Below, piece after piece: positions 7,275 to 15,390 of a DNA stretch of 20,321 nt. The translations under genes were made by a program, and so were the position numbers. A model generated the notes under the pieces. That model saw nothing but the letters and a program-made list of their open reading frames with translations, was not told the DNA's origin and ran no database searches. This stretch comes from a virus. Numbering within the stretch: the stretch's first letter is position 1; each line of letters opens with the position of its first letter. The DNA lies in IMG/VR virus record IMGVR_UViG_3300045738_001284, positions 1 through 20,321 of that record; one strand, written 5' to 3'.

Positions 7275-9455
7275 TTACAGCTTAAGGTCTGCGTAGAAAG
7301 CCGCTCTTAGGTTTCTAATCTCTTCGATACTAAGGCGTCTACCAATTTGATCGGAGGCTTCATCAATCCAAGAGTTGCACTCTTCGTGGATTAGGGGATC
7401 GCAGCTACCATTTATGGCGGCAAAAATGCACTCTTGACTAATGTCTTCGCCCGGTTCTATATTGCAGAGTATTTCAAACTTCATCATTTCTGAGTGTTTG
7501 GTTTCATCTCTATTTAAGCTCCTCATGTTTTTCTTCCCAAAGCCCTTTAGGATTACAGAGTTGACAGCTTCAGATATTTTTTCTTGAGCATCTTGGGCCC
7601 ATATCTCTATGGCCGCCTTCTGTTTCGGCTTAAACGTTCTTCTTTCCCTAGGAACTAAGTCACGAGAATTTTTTGGTCTTCCGGGCCCCTGTGGATTCTT
7701 GTTTTCTTGATCGTCAACAAAAGGAAGTGTCTTTTGTTTTTCTTTTGGTTCGATCTTTTCTTTAGGCTTTCGCATTTGGAGGGCGGGCTCTTCACCATCT
7801 TTTCTGTCGTCAAGGTCCAGACCTACCTCGCTAGGGGTGGCCACGCCAGTTTGCAATGCAATTTTCTCAAGAGAGAAGGCTTGGTCGACAGCGTGGAAGG
7901 GGCTGATTTTTTCAGACATAGCACCGGTGTTCCTTCTCTTGTTCTCATTAAACAGGCGTTTTCTTTCAACGTTAGGCTTGGCCTTTATATTCCTCTGTAC
8001 GAATTCGTCACTGATGATGTTCCTGTCTGAAAGGTTGATCATAAGCTGTGTCATGGATGCCGGGTCGTCGAGATACATAAAGTCAAATTCGACCTCTGCT
8101 GGAAACCTAAAACCCATGGACTCTTGGACCATCCTAAGCTGTACGTTCCAGAATTCTAAAAGAATGTTTCTAGCATAATTAAGTCTCTCTGTCAGTGTTT
8201 TGAGAGATATAAAATTGTTGGTAGTTCCCGACGCACCAAAGGTGCCGGTGAGGGTTGGTGGAATTCCCAGACACGCATAGATAGCCATAAGGGTGGGCTT
8301 GTATTTCTCCTCACCCAAAAACCTCTGAACATCAGTTCCTGTTTCTATTAGCTCAATGTCGGGGCCCCACACAATATCCATTGTGCCACCGCCAACATTT
8401 GTTCCCAGTATATCCCCAAGCGCTGAGGCGGCAGCGGCGGTTGGCGCTAGTTTGTGTTCTAGACTGCCAAGTTTCCAGACCCTGATTTTTGATATAGCTC
8501 CATCAAGGGCGGCTTGATCAGCAAGCTTAAGCTTTTCATATAGAAGCAAGTCTTTAAAGCAAGCATATGTCATTGGGTCAGCCCACTCTTGCCAGTCGTC
8601 CTTTTTGTAATGAAACATAAAAGTCTTGTCGGGGGGAAGAACTATTCCATGGTTTGTCTGAGAGGCTCTTATAATCTCCTCTGGAATCTGGCTTAATACT
8701 ATAACGTCTTCTGGCTTCTTGCTAATTTGTAATCTTCTGATCTCTTTCTTTAAATAGCTAGGGATCTTCATTGTATAGAATCGGTTTCCTATCATGCTAG
8801 AAACCACCCCCCCAACAGGGTCTATTAAGAGGGGGTCAAGAAAAAGATACTGCCAAGGAATTTCTCCCTTTTGAAATTTTTTATCGTTTATTATCGCCTG
8901 CATATCCGGAGAAGCTATGGATTTTTGCATGTTTAGTCTTTTTTGTTTACTAAGCTTGGCAGTCTTCATTCTTATGGGAACATTGGCTTCTCTAAATAGT
9001 AAGTTGCAAATTCTCTCAGATACAAATGGCCCCCTAACTCGACTAAACCAGTCATTATAAAATTTTTCTATTCTTGGGTTCTGGTGAACCAAGCGAATGC
9101 CTTGGCAAGCAAAATCGCCCATTAAGTCTATTGCGTTGCGAATAAGTCCTATTCTACGATAGGCACTCCGGGCGAAGGCAATAATGTCTTTGCTTTTAGT
9201 CGGAACGGCCTGACCCGGACGAAACCAGTCAAAGTCTACTTGGCCCAGACCGGGTCGTCCGCTAAGGCGCGTGGTCAAATCGGAGAAATCTCTTGTCCTA
9301 GAACCCAAGCTCGCATAAGAAAACTCAGAAACTGCCTCTCCGTAGGCGGCTATTGCGGCCTCCCTTTTTTCAGGGTCATCGGAATCCCAGCTCACATAAG
9401 CTGCAGAATCTGTAAATTTGGTTTCTTGGCTGCGGGGGTATTTTCTTTTTGCCAC
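7275..9455 (-). CDS. Portal protein
   Basis: This 726-residue protein lies immediately downstream of TerL and upstream of the protease, the standard portal position. Portal-like segments include IIAFARSAYRRIGLIRNAIDLMGDFACQG near 90-120, the FHYKKDDWQEWADP region, and a core with RFLGEEKYKPTLMAIYACLGIPP followed by a Gly-rich GTFGASGTTNN segment and a long helix (LKTLTERLNYARNILLEFW), as in the stem and crown of phage portals. The C-terminal ~180 residues are an added region with an AT-hook-like GPGRPKNSRD and four Cys residues near the end. The start is GTG at 9455 with GGAGG only 4 nt upstream, an unusual close spacing; no better ATG was seen. It would form the dodecameric DNA channel at the head vertex. 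Confidence 0.85.
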   Translation of the reverse strand: MAKRKYPRSQETKFTDSAAYVSWDSDDPEKREAAIAAYGEAVSEFSYASLGSRTRDFSDLTTRLSGRPGLGQVDFDWFRPGQAVPTKSKDIIAFARSAYRRIGLIRNAIDLMGDFACQGIRLVHQNPRIEKFYNDWFSRVRGPFVSERICNLLFREANVPIRMKTAKLSKQKRLNMQKSIASPDMQAIINDKKFQKGEIPWQYLFLDPLLIDPVGGVVSSMIGNRFYTMKIPSYLKKEIRRLQISKKPEDVIVLSQIPEEIIRASQTNHGIVLPPDKTFMFHYKKDDWQEWADPMTYACFKDLLLYEKLKLADQAALDGAISKIRVWKLGSLEHKLAPTAAAASALGDILGTNVGGGTMDIVWGPDIELIETGTDVQRFLGEEKYKPTLMAIYACLGIPPTLTGTFGASGTTNNFISLKTLTERLNYARNILLEFWNVQLRMVQESMGFRFPAEVEFDFMYLDDPASMTQLMINLSDRNIISDEFVQRNIKAKPNVERKRLFNENKRRNTGAMSEKISPFHAVDQAFSLEKIALQTGVATPSEVGLDLDDRKDGEEPALQMRKPKEKIEPKEKQKTLPFVDDQENKNPQGPGRPKNSRDLVPRERRTFKPKQKAAIEIWAQDAQEKISEAVNSVILKGFGKKNMRSLNRDETKHSEMMKFEILCNIEPGEDISQECIFAAINGSCDPLIHEECNSWIDEASDQIGRRLSIEEIRNLRAAFYADLKL

Positions 9456-9512
9456 TTTTCCTCCAATGTGTATTGAGAGTAAAACAATACCTATTGTTTA
9501 TTACACCATTTA

Positions 9513-11612
9513 TTATTGATTTTTGTTTATTCTAAAACACGTAGCTTGGTTAAAATTTTTAGTCCATTCCGGCCCTACATACATTTTGGAATTGGCATGC
9601 GAATCGGAGGGTCCGGCAACTCGACCTATGCTTTCATATGCGGGGGGCGGTATTATAAATCTTTCAGAACGGGCTATCATGTTAGCTATAACTAAGGCGC
9701 TGTAGCGGTCTTTTCTAATTCTTCCCTTTTTCCCGGTCTCAAGCTTTATTTCGGGAGTATCCCATCTCTCTCTTCCTGATTGAGTCGAAGATATAATTAT
9801 TGTAGCTAGTTCACTTTTTAGTTCCTCTACTTCCATTACCACATCCTCTAGTGTATCATAAAGCCTCAGGGTGCTGCTTTCTCCTGTTTTTTCTTTAATT
9901 TCATTGAAGAAAATTTTATCTTTTTCTGTCACAATGCTTAGACTGAGAGTATCGAACCTAGGAAACAACAATACTTTGTCTTCCAAGTCCTTCCTCATGC
10001 CATGATTTGCCTGAGCCGTCCAGTCAGCCTTGGCAAAATTTATTAACTCTAGCATGTGGTCTCCGGCTAAGTCATCAGTATCTTTGCTTTTTCCCTCTTC
10101 TATGATTGGGTAAATAGGTCTTTCTCCCGATTGAAGCTTATCTAAATCTCTTAAGCCTTCAGCTATTGTAAAACCGCCTCCCTGTGAATCTATTCCTATT
10201 CTTCCACAAGGAAATATCTTTAGGAGGTCTCTTATTTTTCTAGAACAGAAGCTGTAGTAGTCATGGCTTTGCGTAAGCCCTATTCTCTTTCTTCCGGCAA
10301 AATCTTTTTTATTGGTGGTCCACACATAAATAACCCGCTGGTGTTCTGGGTGAACTTCTAAAATTACAAGAGCGAAGTTGTCTTGCTCGGAAGCAGGGTC
10401 AATTCCCATAACATACTGGGAGCCTGAGGAACCTCTAGTTGATGGGTCAAATGGCTCTGGACACCACGGAGCCCAAGTGTGTCTTGAGCAGTTTTCGTCT
10501 GTGGCAACGCAAGAGTGTATAAGGCTGCGCTTGAAAAAGCCTTGGCTATCTGATGTAAAACAAGCCCCATATTCCATTTGATAAATACCATTATGCATGG
10601 TCGCTCTAGCTCTTGCAACCTGCTGGTCGTCCATAAACCCTTCGGGGATTAGTTCGTATGGCATGCGTATAACAGAAAAATTTCTCCAGTCGAGTTTCTT
10701 CATGTAGTCCGGAACGTCTTCTGGGTTCTCGTCCATCATGGCGGCTACCTTTTTGAAGTCTCCCCGAGTTTGTATTGTCGCTTTATATTTCTTCCAGTAG
10801 TTAGCGTAGGGCTCAAAGTCGTAGCCAGCGGTTCCGGCTACTATGGACTGATTTGACCGACGACCTTGATAAGAGTCCTCCATTCTTGCTTTCCAAGTGC
10901 CCTCCTTCTGCATTTTTTTTCTTCTGGCTGCGTCTTTGACATTCTGGGTAGGATTGCTGGATACAGCAGCAAAGCCAGCAACGACGGTTTCATAGATATG
11001 TGTTGGTATAGAATTAAATTCATCGGCAATAATTGTATGGGCGCGTAAGCCTCGAATTTTACTTCCGTCTCCAAGGGGAACGGCCATGGCCCAACTGTCG
11101 TTAATCCTCATAGTGCATCTATCAACGTCGCGGCGTGGCCCGCTATTGTCAGAGCATATACTTTGTAGGATTGGTGCGTTACGCCAAATGGTATCCATGT
11201 ATTCAAAAATAACTTTAGATTGACGAAAGGCAGCGCCAACGATAACTATTTTGGTTTCGGGAATAAGGACACATCTTAGAAGAGAAAATACAGCTAACAA
11301 AAAGGACTTACCAAAGCCACGACTAGCTACATACATGGGGAAGGATCTTATCCAAAGTTCCCTGAGTATGCAGGTCTGGACAGGCAGCAACTCTACATTA
11401 AGAAGTTTCTTTACTGTCCACTGAAAGTATCTCGGGTCTCTCATAATTGAGAGTACATGCATGTGAATATTATCTTTTTGGTATGGTGTTAGATCTTCGA
11501 AGGGGCTATTGAAGTCTTTAATGTCCTCTTCACCAATACCAAGCCAAGCGTTGTCGCCAGATTCTATAATGCTAAGTATGGTGTTCTTCGTGCTTTTCTT
11601 TATGAAGCTCAT
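9513..11612 (-). CDS. terL: Terminase large subunit
   Basis: This 699-residue packaging motor and nuclease carries the Walker A motif ASRGFGKS at 96-103 and the Walker B motif TIIADEF with Asp197 and Glu198. A C-terminal RNase H-like nuclease is indicated by GIDPAS (Asp405), GRIGIDSQGGG (Asp475) and a later acidic DTLEDVV segment. It would cleave concatemeric DNA and pump it through the portal using ATP. The ATG at 11612 has GAGGAAGG just upstream and lies inside the end of the ERCC4-nuclease gene (41-nt overlap), suggesting translational coupling. Its length is slightly above the common 450-650 residues. It is the surest assignment in the window. Confidence 0.95.
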   Translation of the reverse strand: MSFIKKSTKNTILSIIESGDNAWLGIGEEDIKDFNSPFEDLTPYQKDNIHMHVLSIMRDPRYFQWTVKKLLNVELLPVQTCILRELWIRSFPMYVASRGFGKSFLLAVFSLLRCVLIPETKIVIVGAAFRQSKVIFEYMDTIWRNAPILQSICSDNSGPRRDVDRCTMRINDSWAMAVPLGDGSKIRGLRAHTIIADEFNSIPTHIYETVVAGFAAVSSNPTQNVKDAARRKKMQKEGTWKARMEDSYQGRRSNQSIVAGTAGYDFEPYANYWKKYKATIQTRGDFKKVAAMMDENPEDVPDYMKKLDWRNFSVIRMPYELIPEGFMDDQQVARARATMHNGIYQMEYGACFTSDSQGFFKRSLIHSCVATDENCSRHTWAPWCPEPFDPSTRGSSGSQYVMGIDPASEQDNFALVILEVHPEHQRVIYVWTTNKKDFAGRKRIGLTQSHDYYSFCSRKIRDLLKIFPCGRIGIDSQGGGFTIAEGLRDLDKLQSGERPIYPIIEEGKSKDTDDLAGDHMLELINFAKADWTAQANHGMRKDLEDKVLLFPRFDTLSLSIVTEKDKIFFNEIKEKTGESSTLRLYDTLEDVVMEVEELKSELATIIISSTQSGRERWDTPEIKLETGKKGRIRKDRYSALVIANMIARSERFIIPPPAYESIGRVAGPSDSHANSKMYVGPEWTKNFNQATCFRINKNQ

Positions 11613-12066
11613 AGACCTTCCTCATTATTAAAAACGCCATCTCTTCTGCCCTCTTCTTGTCCCCACAAGCCACTACATGTACTCCATACTCAAGCTGAAT
11701 AGACGATATTACCCTTTGCATATATTTGCCCTTTATGCGAAGCGACCTCCAAATTTTTTGTGGTATTCCTGAGCCTTGGGGATATCTTTCTATGTCCGCC
11801 CAGTTGAACTCAAGTAACAAAAAGGCGTGGGGGAATGTAGACATGCTTTCAAGCTCTTTGTGGAATCTCTTTTCTCCACAATTGCCTGCAAATTCAGACA
11901 CCCCCTCCTTCCTTTCAATACACAATAAGTGCTCCATGCCCTCTATTGCGTAGTCTCCAATGTCAACCTTTGCAATCTCTGTTCCCATGCAATAGGCATC
12001 TTCTTCAAACCACCAGCCATGGCCCTTCTTTTCTCTACTGTCTCTTATGACCTTGAATCTATTCAT
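11572..12066 (-). CDS. ERCC4-fold nuclease (XPF/MUS81 type)
   Basis: This 164-residue protein has the ERCC4 active-site pattern: RDSREK at 8-13, DIGDYAIEG around 35-43 and CIERKEGVSEFAG around 49-61, that is D-X-R-E, GDY and ERK. It is followed by alpha/beta segments (HAFLLLEFNW, VHVVACGDKKRAEEMA) expected of the fold. The helix-hairpin-helix domain of cellular XPF proteins is absent, so this is a stand-alone nuclease domain. Such enzymes cut branched or flap DNA. Its position next to TerL, overlapping it and overlapping the HNH gene upstream by 8 nt, suggests a role in clearing branches from replicating DNA before packaging, as T4 gp49 does by another fold; this role is an inference. Confidence 0.8.
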   Translation of the reverse strand: MNRFKVIRDSREKKGHGWWFEEDAYCMGTEIAKVDIGDYAIEGMEHLLCIERKEGVSEFAGNCGEKRFHKELESMSTFPHAFLLLEFNWADIERYPQGSGIPQKIWRSLRIKGKYMQRVISSIQLEYGVHVVACGDKKRAEEMAFLIMRKVYELHKEKHEEHHT

Positions 12067-12397
12067 CTTTCTTTTTTAATCTTTTTAAAGCTTCCCACTC
12101 TAATATCTTGTAAAACATAGGCTCATAGACCTCTTCGCTGCCCTTCGTTCTCTGATGGCAGCTTTTACATAGGGTTATTCCGTTTGTAACGTCAAACCTC
12201 ATTGATGGGTGGCTTGTCCATTTTTTTATGTGGTGAACTTCCAGTCTGGTCTTAGATCCGCAGCCGGGAAATTGGCACTTGTTTCCATCTCTCTTTCTGA
12301 CCGATTTTCTAAAGCCAGCGTATGCGGGGTCTTTGTAGTCCCTGCTGCTATGGAATGAACCTGACCTCCGGTACGTGCCTCTTCTTTTCTTCGGCAT
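12059..12397 (-). CDS. HNH endonuclease
   Basis: This 112-residue protein has a complete HNH motif: Cys41 and Cys46 (CQFPGC), LEVHHIKKW with His55/His56, Asn72 in VTNGITLC, and the second Cys pair with final His in CKSCHQ (77-81). The N-terminus is Lys/Arg-rich. Free-standing HNH proteins beside the large terminase are common in phages and in HK97-like systems assist packaging cleavage; a homing endonuclease is the alternative. Its start overlaps the end of the upstream GMD gene by 50 nt and no strong ribosome binding site precedes it, so it may depend on coupled translation. Confidence 0.85.
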   Translation of the reverse strand: MPKKRRGTYRRSGSFHSSRDYKDPAYAGFRKSVRKRDGNKCQFPGCGSKTRLEVHHIKKWTSHPSMRFDVTNGITLCKSCHQRTKGSEEVYEPMFYKILEWEALKRLKKKDE

Positions 12398-13502
12398 AGG
12401 TGTCGCTTTCTACCATTCTGTGTACAAGTTCTGTAAAAGTAACCTCTCTCTCCCAGCCAAGCTCGTTCTCAGCCTTTGTTGGTCGCCCTTTCAAGAATTC
12501 GACCTCTGCCGGGCGATAAAATTCTGGGTCTATAACGAAGAAGTCTTCATAGTTAGAAATTCCAGCATATTCAAAAGCCTTACTTAGAAATTCACGAACA
12601 CTATATGTTTCTCCTGTGGCAATTACATAATCGTCTGGCTTCTCCTGTTGTAACATCAGCCACATTGCATTCACATAATCGGAAGCATGGCCCCAGTCTC
12701 TGTAAGCGTCTACATTTCCTAGTCTAAGTTTTGGAAACGAGGGTACTGCTTTCATGTCTATATACATACGCTCTGTAGGAATGCTTATTGTGTCTTCGCC
12801 AATGTTGAATCTAGGAGATATCTGATCGAGAGAACCTCTGGAACTTCTTTCTTCCCATCTTAGAAAGTCTCCAAGCCACTTGGTAATCTTTCTGGTTACA
12901 AAGCCCTCTCCTCTCCTTTCACTTTCGTGGTTAAAAAGAATTCCGCAAGCACCAAAGATACCATAGCCCTCTCTGTAGTTTCTCACTAAATGATGAGAAG
13001 CTAGCTTGGCAGCAGCATAGGGGCTCTGAGGTTGAAATACAGTATCCTCGTCTTGGTAATGATCCCACTCGGGCTTTCCTGTTCCGCTTTTTTTCTCTTT
13101 AGTTATGGACTTGCCAAACATCTCCGAAGTTGACGCTTGGTAAAACTTTGTATGGGGGGAGAACCTCCTGATACCCTCTAGGAAATTGATGACACCTATC
13201 GTGTTAACCTGAAAGGTGTAGTCCGGCTGCTCAAAGGATGTTTTCACATGGGACTGTGCCGCTAGGTTATAAATTTCGTCTGGCTTGTGCTGTTCAACAA
13301 TAGAATAAACTGAGCCGGAATCAGATATCTCAAACTCCTCTATCTTTAGTTTCTTAGAGTCAATGTGGCCAATTCGCTCCAGCGTGGAGGTGCTGCTTCT
13401 TCTTTTAAGCCCGATTACCTCATATCCCTTGGAGAGCAGTAGCTCTATGAGATAAGAGCCATCTTGTCCTGTAGCCCCGGTTACAATTGCTTTCTTTGTC
13501 AT
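12348..13502 (-). CDS. gmd: GDP-mannose 4,6-dehydratase
   Basis: This 384-residue short-chain dehydrogenase converts GDP-D-mannose to GDP-4-keto-6-deoxymannose, the first step to GDP-fucose, GDP-rhamnose and related sugars. Visible features are the NADP-binding VTGATGQDGSYL at the N-terminus, GLKRRSS, NLAAQSHV, the catalytic STSEMFG (Thr/Glu) and Tyr162-X3-Lys (PYAAAKL), FNHES and RRGEGFVTRKI, then LGNVDAYRDWGHASDYVNAMW. Two stretches are longer than in cellular enzymes: about 130-155, and about 209-258 between RKIT and LRLGN, so it belongs to a divergent subgroup. GAGGA precedes the ATG. It lies among packaging genes, between the TerS candidate and the HNH gene, as an accessory metabolic gene. 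No partner reductase or epimerase is in the window. Confidence 0.92.
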   Translation of the reverse strand: MTKKAIVTGATGQDGSYLIELLLSKGYEVIGLKRRSSTSTLERIGHIDSKKLKIEEFEISDSGSVYSIVEQHKPDEIYNLAAQSHVKTSFEQPDYTFQVNTIGVINFLEGIRRFSPHTKFYQASTSEMFGKSITKEKKSGTGKPEWDHYQDEDTVFQPQSPYAAAKLASHHLVRNYREGYGIFGACGILFNHESERRGEGFVTRKITKWLGDFLRWEERSSRGSLDQISPRFNIGEDTISIPTERMYIDMKAVPSFPKLRLGNVDAYRDWGHASDYVNAMWLMLQQEKPDDYVIATGETYSVREFLSKAFEYAGISNYEDFFVIDPEFYRPAEVEFLKGRPTKAENELGWEREVTFTELVHRMVESDTYAEEKKRHVPEVRFIP

Positions 13503-13505
13503 AAC

Positions 13506-14306
13506 TTAATCCTCGTCTTTTATAGTAGCTTCGTTTAAAAACGGTTGATCTACGCTGCCATCTTCATAGGTATGGTATTCTGACATCTCTTCAACTGACT
13601 TGTCGGCAGCAATCCTATTAATCTCCATGTCTATACCTTCACGCTTACGAACCTCAGCATCGTCAAGTTGCTTTAACCAAGCTGAAAAGTTTGTCTTTGC
13701 GTCTTCCGAATTTCGCTTACGCTGTTCCCTCGTACCCTTCAAATCCTTTAACAATCGCTCCTTCTTGGTAAGAAGTTTTTCATGTTCATTAATGTATGCA
13801 GACTTAGAAGCGAACGCAGCGCCAAGTTGCGTTTGGAAACTTGCGATAGCCTGAGTGTCTTGCATAGCTTCAGGTTTACTCATTTCATCGTCAATAAGCT
13901 TATTGAGTCGTTCTATATTTTGCATAACCTGTTGGCGATCTTCCATCCCTCGATTAATAAGGACTTCCGTCCGAATAACCTCTAGTATCTGCATTTCCTC
14001 CGTATGGGTTACATCTTCTCCAAACTGTTTAAAATAATCAATCCACTGATGCTCAAAGAAGATAATCTCTCCATCACTAAACTGCTTTTTAAGTTCGTGA
14101 TAATAATAACGGCCACGAAGATGAACGAGTAGGTGCTCATCGTCCGTCATGTTCCGCGCCTTAAGATTTTCCTTATCAATAAACTTATTAACAGGATCAA
14201 CGGTGCGATTTAGAAAAGCAGCTATCTCCTCAATAGAAAGATCAAAGCAGTTCTGCCTGATATAGTCCATTTCGCCCCTTGAGAGCTTTCCTCGTTTACG
14301 GCCCAT
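13506..14306 (-). CDS. Candidate terminase small subunit
   Basis: This is a 266-residue protein. The basic N-terminus (MGRKRGKLSRGEMDYI) is followed by a helix-turn-helix-like segment (DLSIEEIAAFLNRTVDPVNKFI) at about 23-44. The middle is long and helical with repeated Glu/Lys/Gln heptad character (about 110-215), and the tail is acidic (about 235-266). DNA-binding N-terminus plus coiled-coil oligomerisation region is the usual plan of small terminases, which bind the packaging site and regulate TerL. It lies four genes upstream of TerL, separated by GMD and two nucleases. AAAGGAA precedes the ATG. It could also be another DNA-binding late regulator. Confidence 0.55.
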   Translation of the reverse strand: MGRKRGKLSRGEMDYIRQNCFDLSIEEIAAFLNRTVDPVNKFIDKENLKARNMTDDEHLLVHLRGRYYYHELKKQFSDGEIIFFEHQWIDYFKQFGEDVTHTEEMQILEVIRTEVLINRGMEDRQQVMQNIERLNKLIDDEMSKPEAMQDTQAIASFQTQLGAAFASKSAYINEHEKLLTKKERLLKDLKGTREQRKRNSEDAKTNFSAWLKQLDDAEVRKREGIDMEINRIAADKSVEEMSEYHTYEDGSVDQPFLNEATIKDED

Positions 14307-14317
14307 ATTTATTTCCT

Positions 14318-14914
14318 TTAGTATTCTGTTGGATCAATCCCATTTTCCTTTAAGACTACCATAATTTCCTCCATAAGGCGGTCTTTTCTTGTCTTTGGAA
14401 GCTTAAGACTATTTGAAAGCCTTATCCAATCTTCTCGAAACTGAACATGTAGCTCTTGGTCGATTAAGTTTAATAGATCGCGGGTAAATAAAGAATCCAG
14501 AGCACTTGACTCTCTCCCTATCTCATAAACAGTATTGTAAGAACTCATCAGGTTCCTCTTGGCAGTGTTCCTATCTGTCCAGCCCTTGTAGAGATGGCAA
14601 TCTAGCTTGTTGTCAAACTTGGTGCATTCATAGTTAACATACGCTGCCCAAGGGCAATTGTCGCAGGGTTTTTCTGGCCTACCATAGTTGTTCCTTTTAA
14701 AGTTATAAAGGCGGTTTCTTACATGTATCCAGAGAAAATTTTCAAGAGGCCTGTCCTCGTCCCACGATTCGATTCCTTCCCAAGCAAACAAAGACGCCTG
14801 CTGCTTCATGTCCTCAAGGGTGTGGTATCCAAATTTGAACTTACGCCCAAGGCGTATAGATATGCGCTCTATAATTTCATTAACATCATCCGGTAAGTTC
14901 TTCTTGGTCAACAA
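14318..14914 (-). CDS. Sigma-70 region 2-like protein with Cys cluster
   Basis: This 198-residue protein has, at residues about 30-75 (YHTLEDMKQQASLFAWEGIE, then DRPLENFLWIHVRNRLYNFKR), the layout of sigma-70 region 2, the part that binds the RNA polymerase clamp and the -10 element. It is followed by a Cys cluster (Cys84-X2-Cys87, Cys97, Cys106) that could bind zinc, and a C-terminal helical part that may stand in for region 4. A late-gene sigma factor at the head of the late block would make sense. The start is TTG at 14914, or the next TTG, with GAGGGAG just upstream; no ATG occurs until residue 36, inside the sigma-like domain. It overlaps the preceding gene by 29 nt. The sigma role is inferred from one domain only. 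Confidence 0.55.
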   Translation of the reverse strand: MLTKKNLPDDVNEIIERISIRLGRKFKFGYHTLEDMKQQASLFAWEGIESWDEDRPLENFLWIHVRNRLYNFKRNNYGRPEKPCDNCPWAAYVNYECTKFDNKLDCHLYKGWTDRNTAKRNLMSSYNTVYEIGRESSALDSLFTRDLLNLIDQELHVQFREDWIRLSNSLKLPKTRKDRLMEEIMVVLKENGIDPTEY

Positions 14915-15092
14915 CTTCTCCCTCTAGGTTGTCTGCCTCTAGTAAAAAATCTTGTAAAATGATAGAAGCATAACCAGCGAAAGCATCAATGCTAACCTCA
15001 ATGCTTTTAATGCCACTTAGCTCTTCTCCCGTCTCTGCGCTTACTACCTTGGTCTCGGTAGGGTCTCCTGTGTAGATAATCTTAATCTTCAC
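14886..15092 (-). CDS. Small unknown phage protein
   Basis: This 68-residue protein starts MKIKIIYTGDPTETKVVSAE and ends in an acidic tail. The start is GTG with AGGAG about 10 nt upstream, placed across the stop of the preceding gene; its own end overlaps the sigma-like gene by 29 nt. The overlaps on both sides and the good ribosome binding site make it a real gene in a tightly packed operon. Predicted strands (IKIIYTG, TKVVSA, IKSIEVS) followed by one helix suggest a small alpha/beta protein. No function recognised; a partner of the adjacent sigma-like protein is only a guess from position. Confidence 0.6.
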   Translation of the reverse strand: MKIKIIYTGDPTETKVVSAETGEELSGIKSIEVSIDAFAGYASIILQDFLLEADNLEGEVVDQEELTG

Positions 15093-15291
15093 TGGTTTCT
15101 TCTCCTTTATTTAAAATGGAAGACATTGACTTTTCTTCCTGTTCTTCCTCAAGTTCAGCCTTGATTTCCTTTTCAAGCTCTTCAGATGCTGTGACTTTTA
15201 GCTCTGATTTAACGAATTTTACATCAACACCGCTCGGCTGTGCTTCAGTGCCAGTGCCACGCAAGCTTTCTACTTCTCTGGCAGCATTCAT
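15082..15291 (-). CDS. Small acidic unknown protein, first gene of the late block
   Basis: A 69-residue protein beginning MNAAREVESLRGTGTEAQ. The open frame extends upstream to 15360, but the ATG at 15291 has GGAG with a 6-nt spacer and lies downstream of the likely -10 element, so the shorter form is preferred. The C-terminal half is Glu/Lys-rich and helical (SEELEKEIKAELEEEQEEK). It is the first gene read leftward and overlaps the next one by 11 nt. No function recognised. Confidence 0.55.
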   Translation of the reverse strand: MNAAREVESLRGTGTEAQPSGVDVKFVKSELKVTASEELEKEIKAELEEEQEEKSMSSILNKGEETSED

Positions 15292-15332
15292 TATATTCTC
15301 CAGTTTTTGAAAACATAAGTAATATGTCTTAG

Positions 15333-15368
15333 ATACAATATTATATACACGAACAACCACTTTTTGAT
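15333..15368 (-). promoter_or_regulatory. Possible leftward late promoter
   Basis: On the minus strand TATAAT lies at 15345-15340, about 50 nt before the first late-block start. The hexamer at the -35 distance is ATCAAA, not TTGACA. A good -10 without -35 would fit recognition by a modified polymerase or the phage's own sigma-like factor. The AT-rich gap is also where rightward transcription of the acetyltransferase gene should begin. Confidence 0.35.
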
Positions 15369-15390
15369 GGGTTAGATAAATTATTTTCGG

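Noticed and set aside
15292-15360. 23-residue N-terminal extension of the first late-block protein
   Set aside because: The extension would start upstream of the likely -10 element, and the ATG at 15291 has a good GGAG site.
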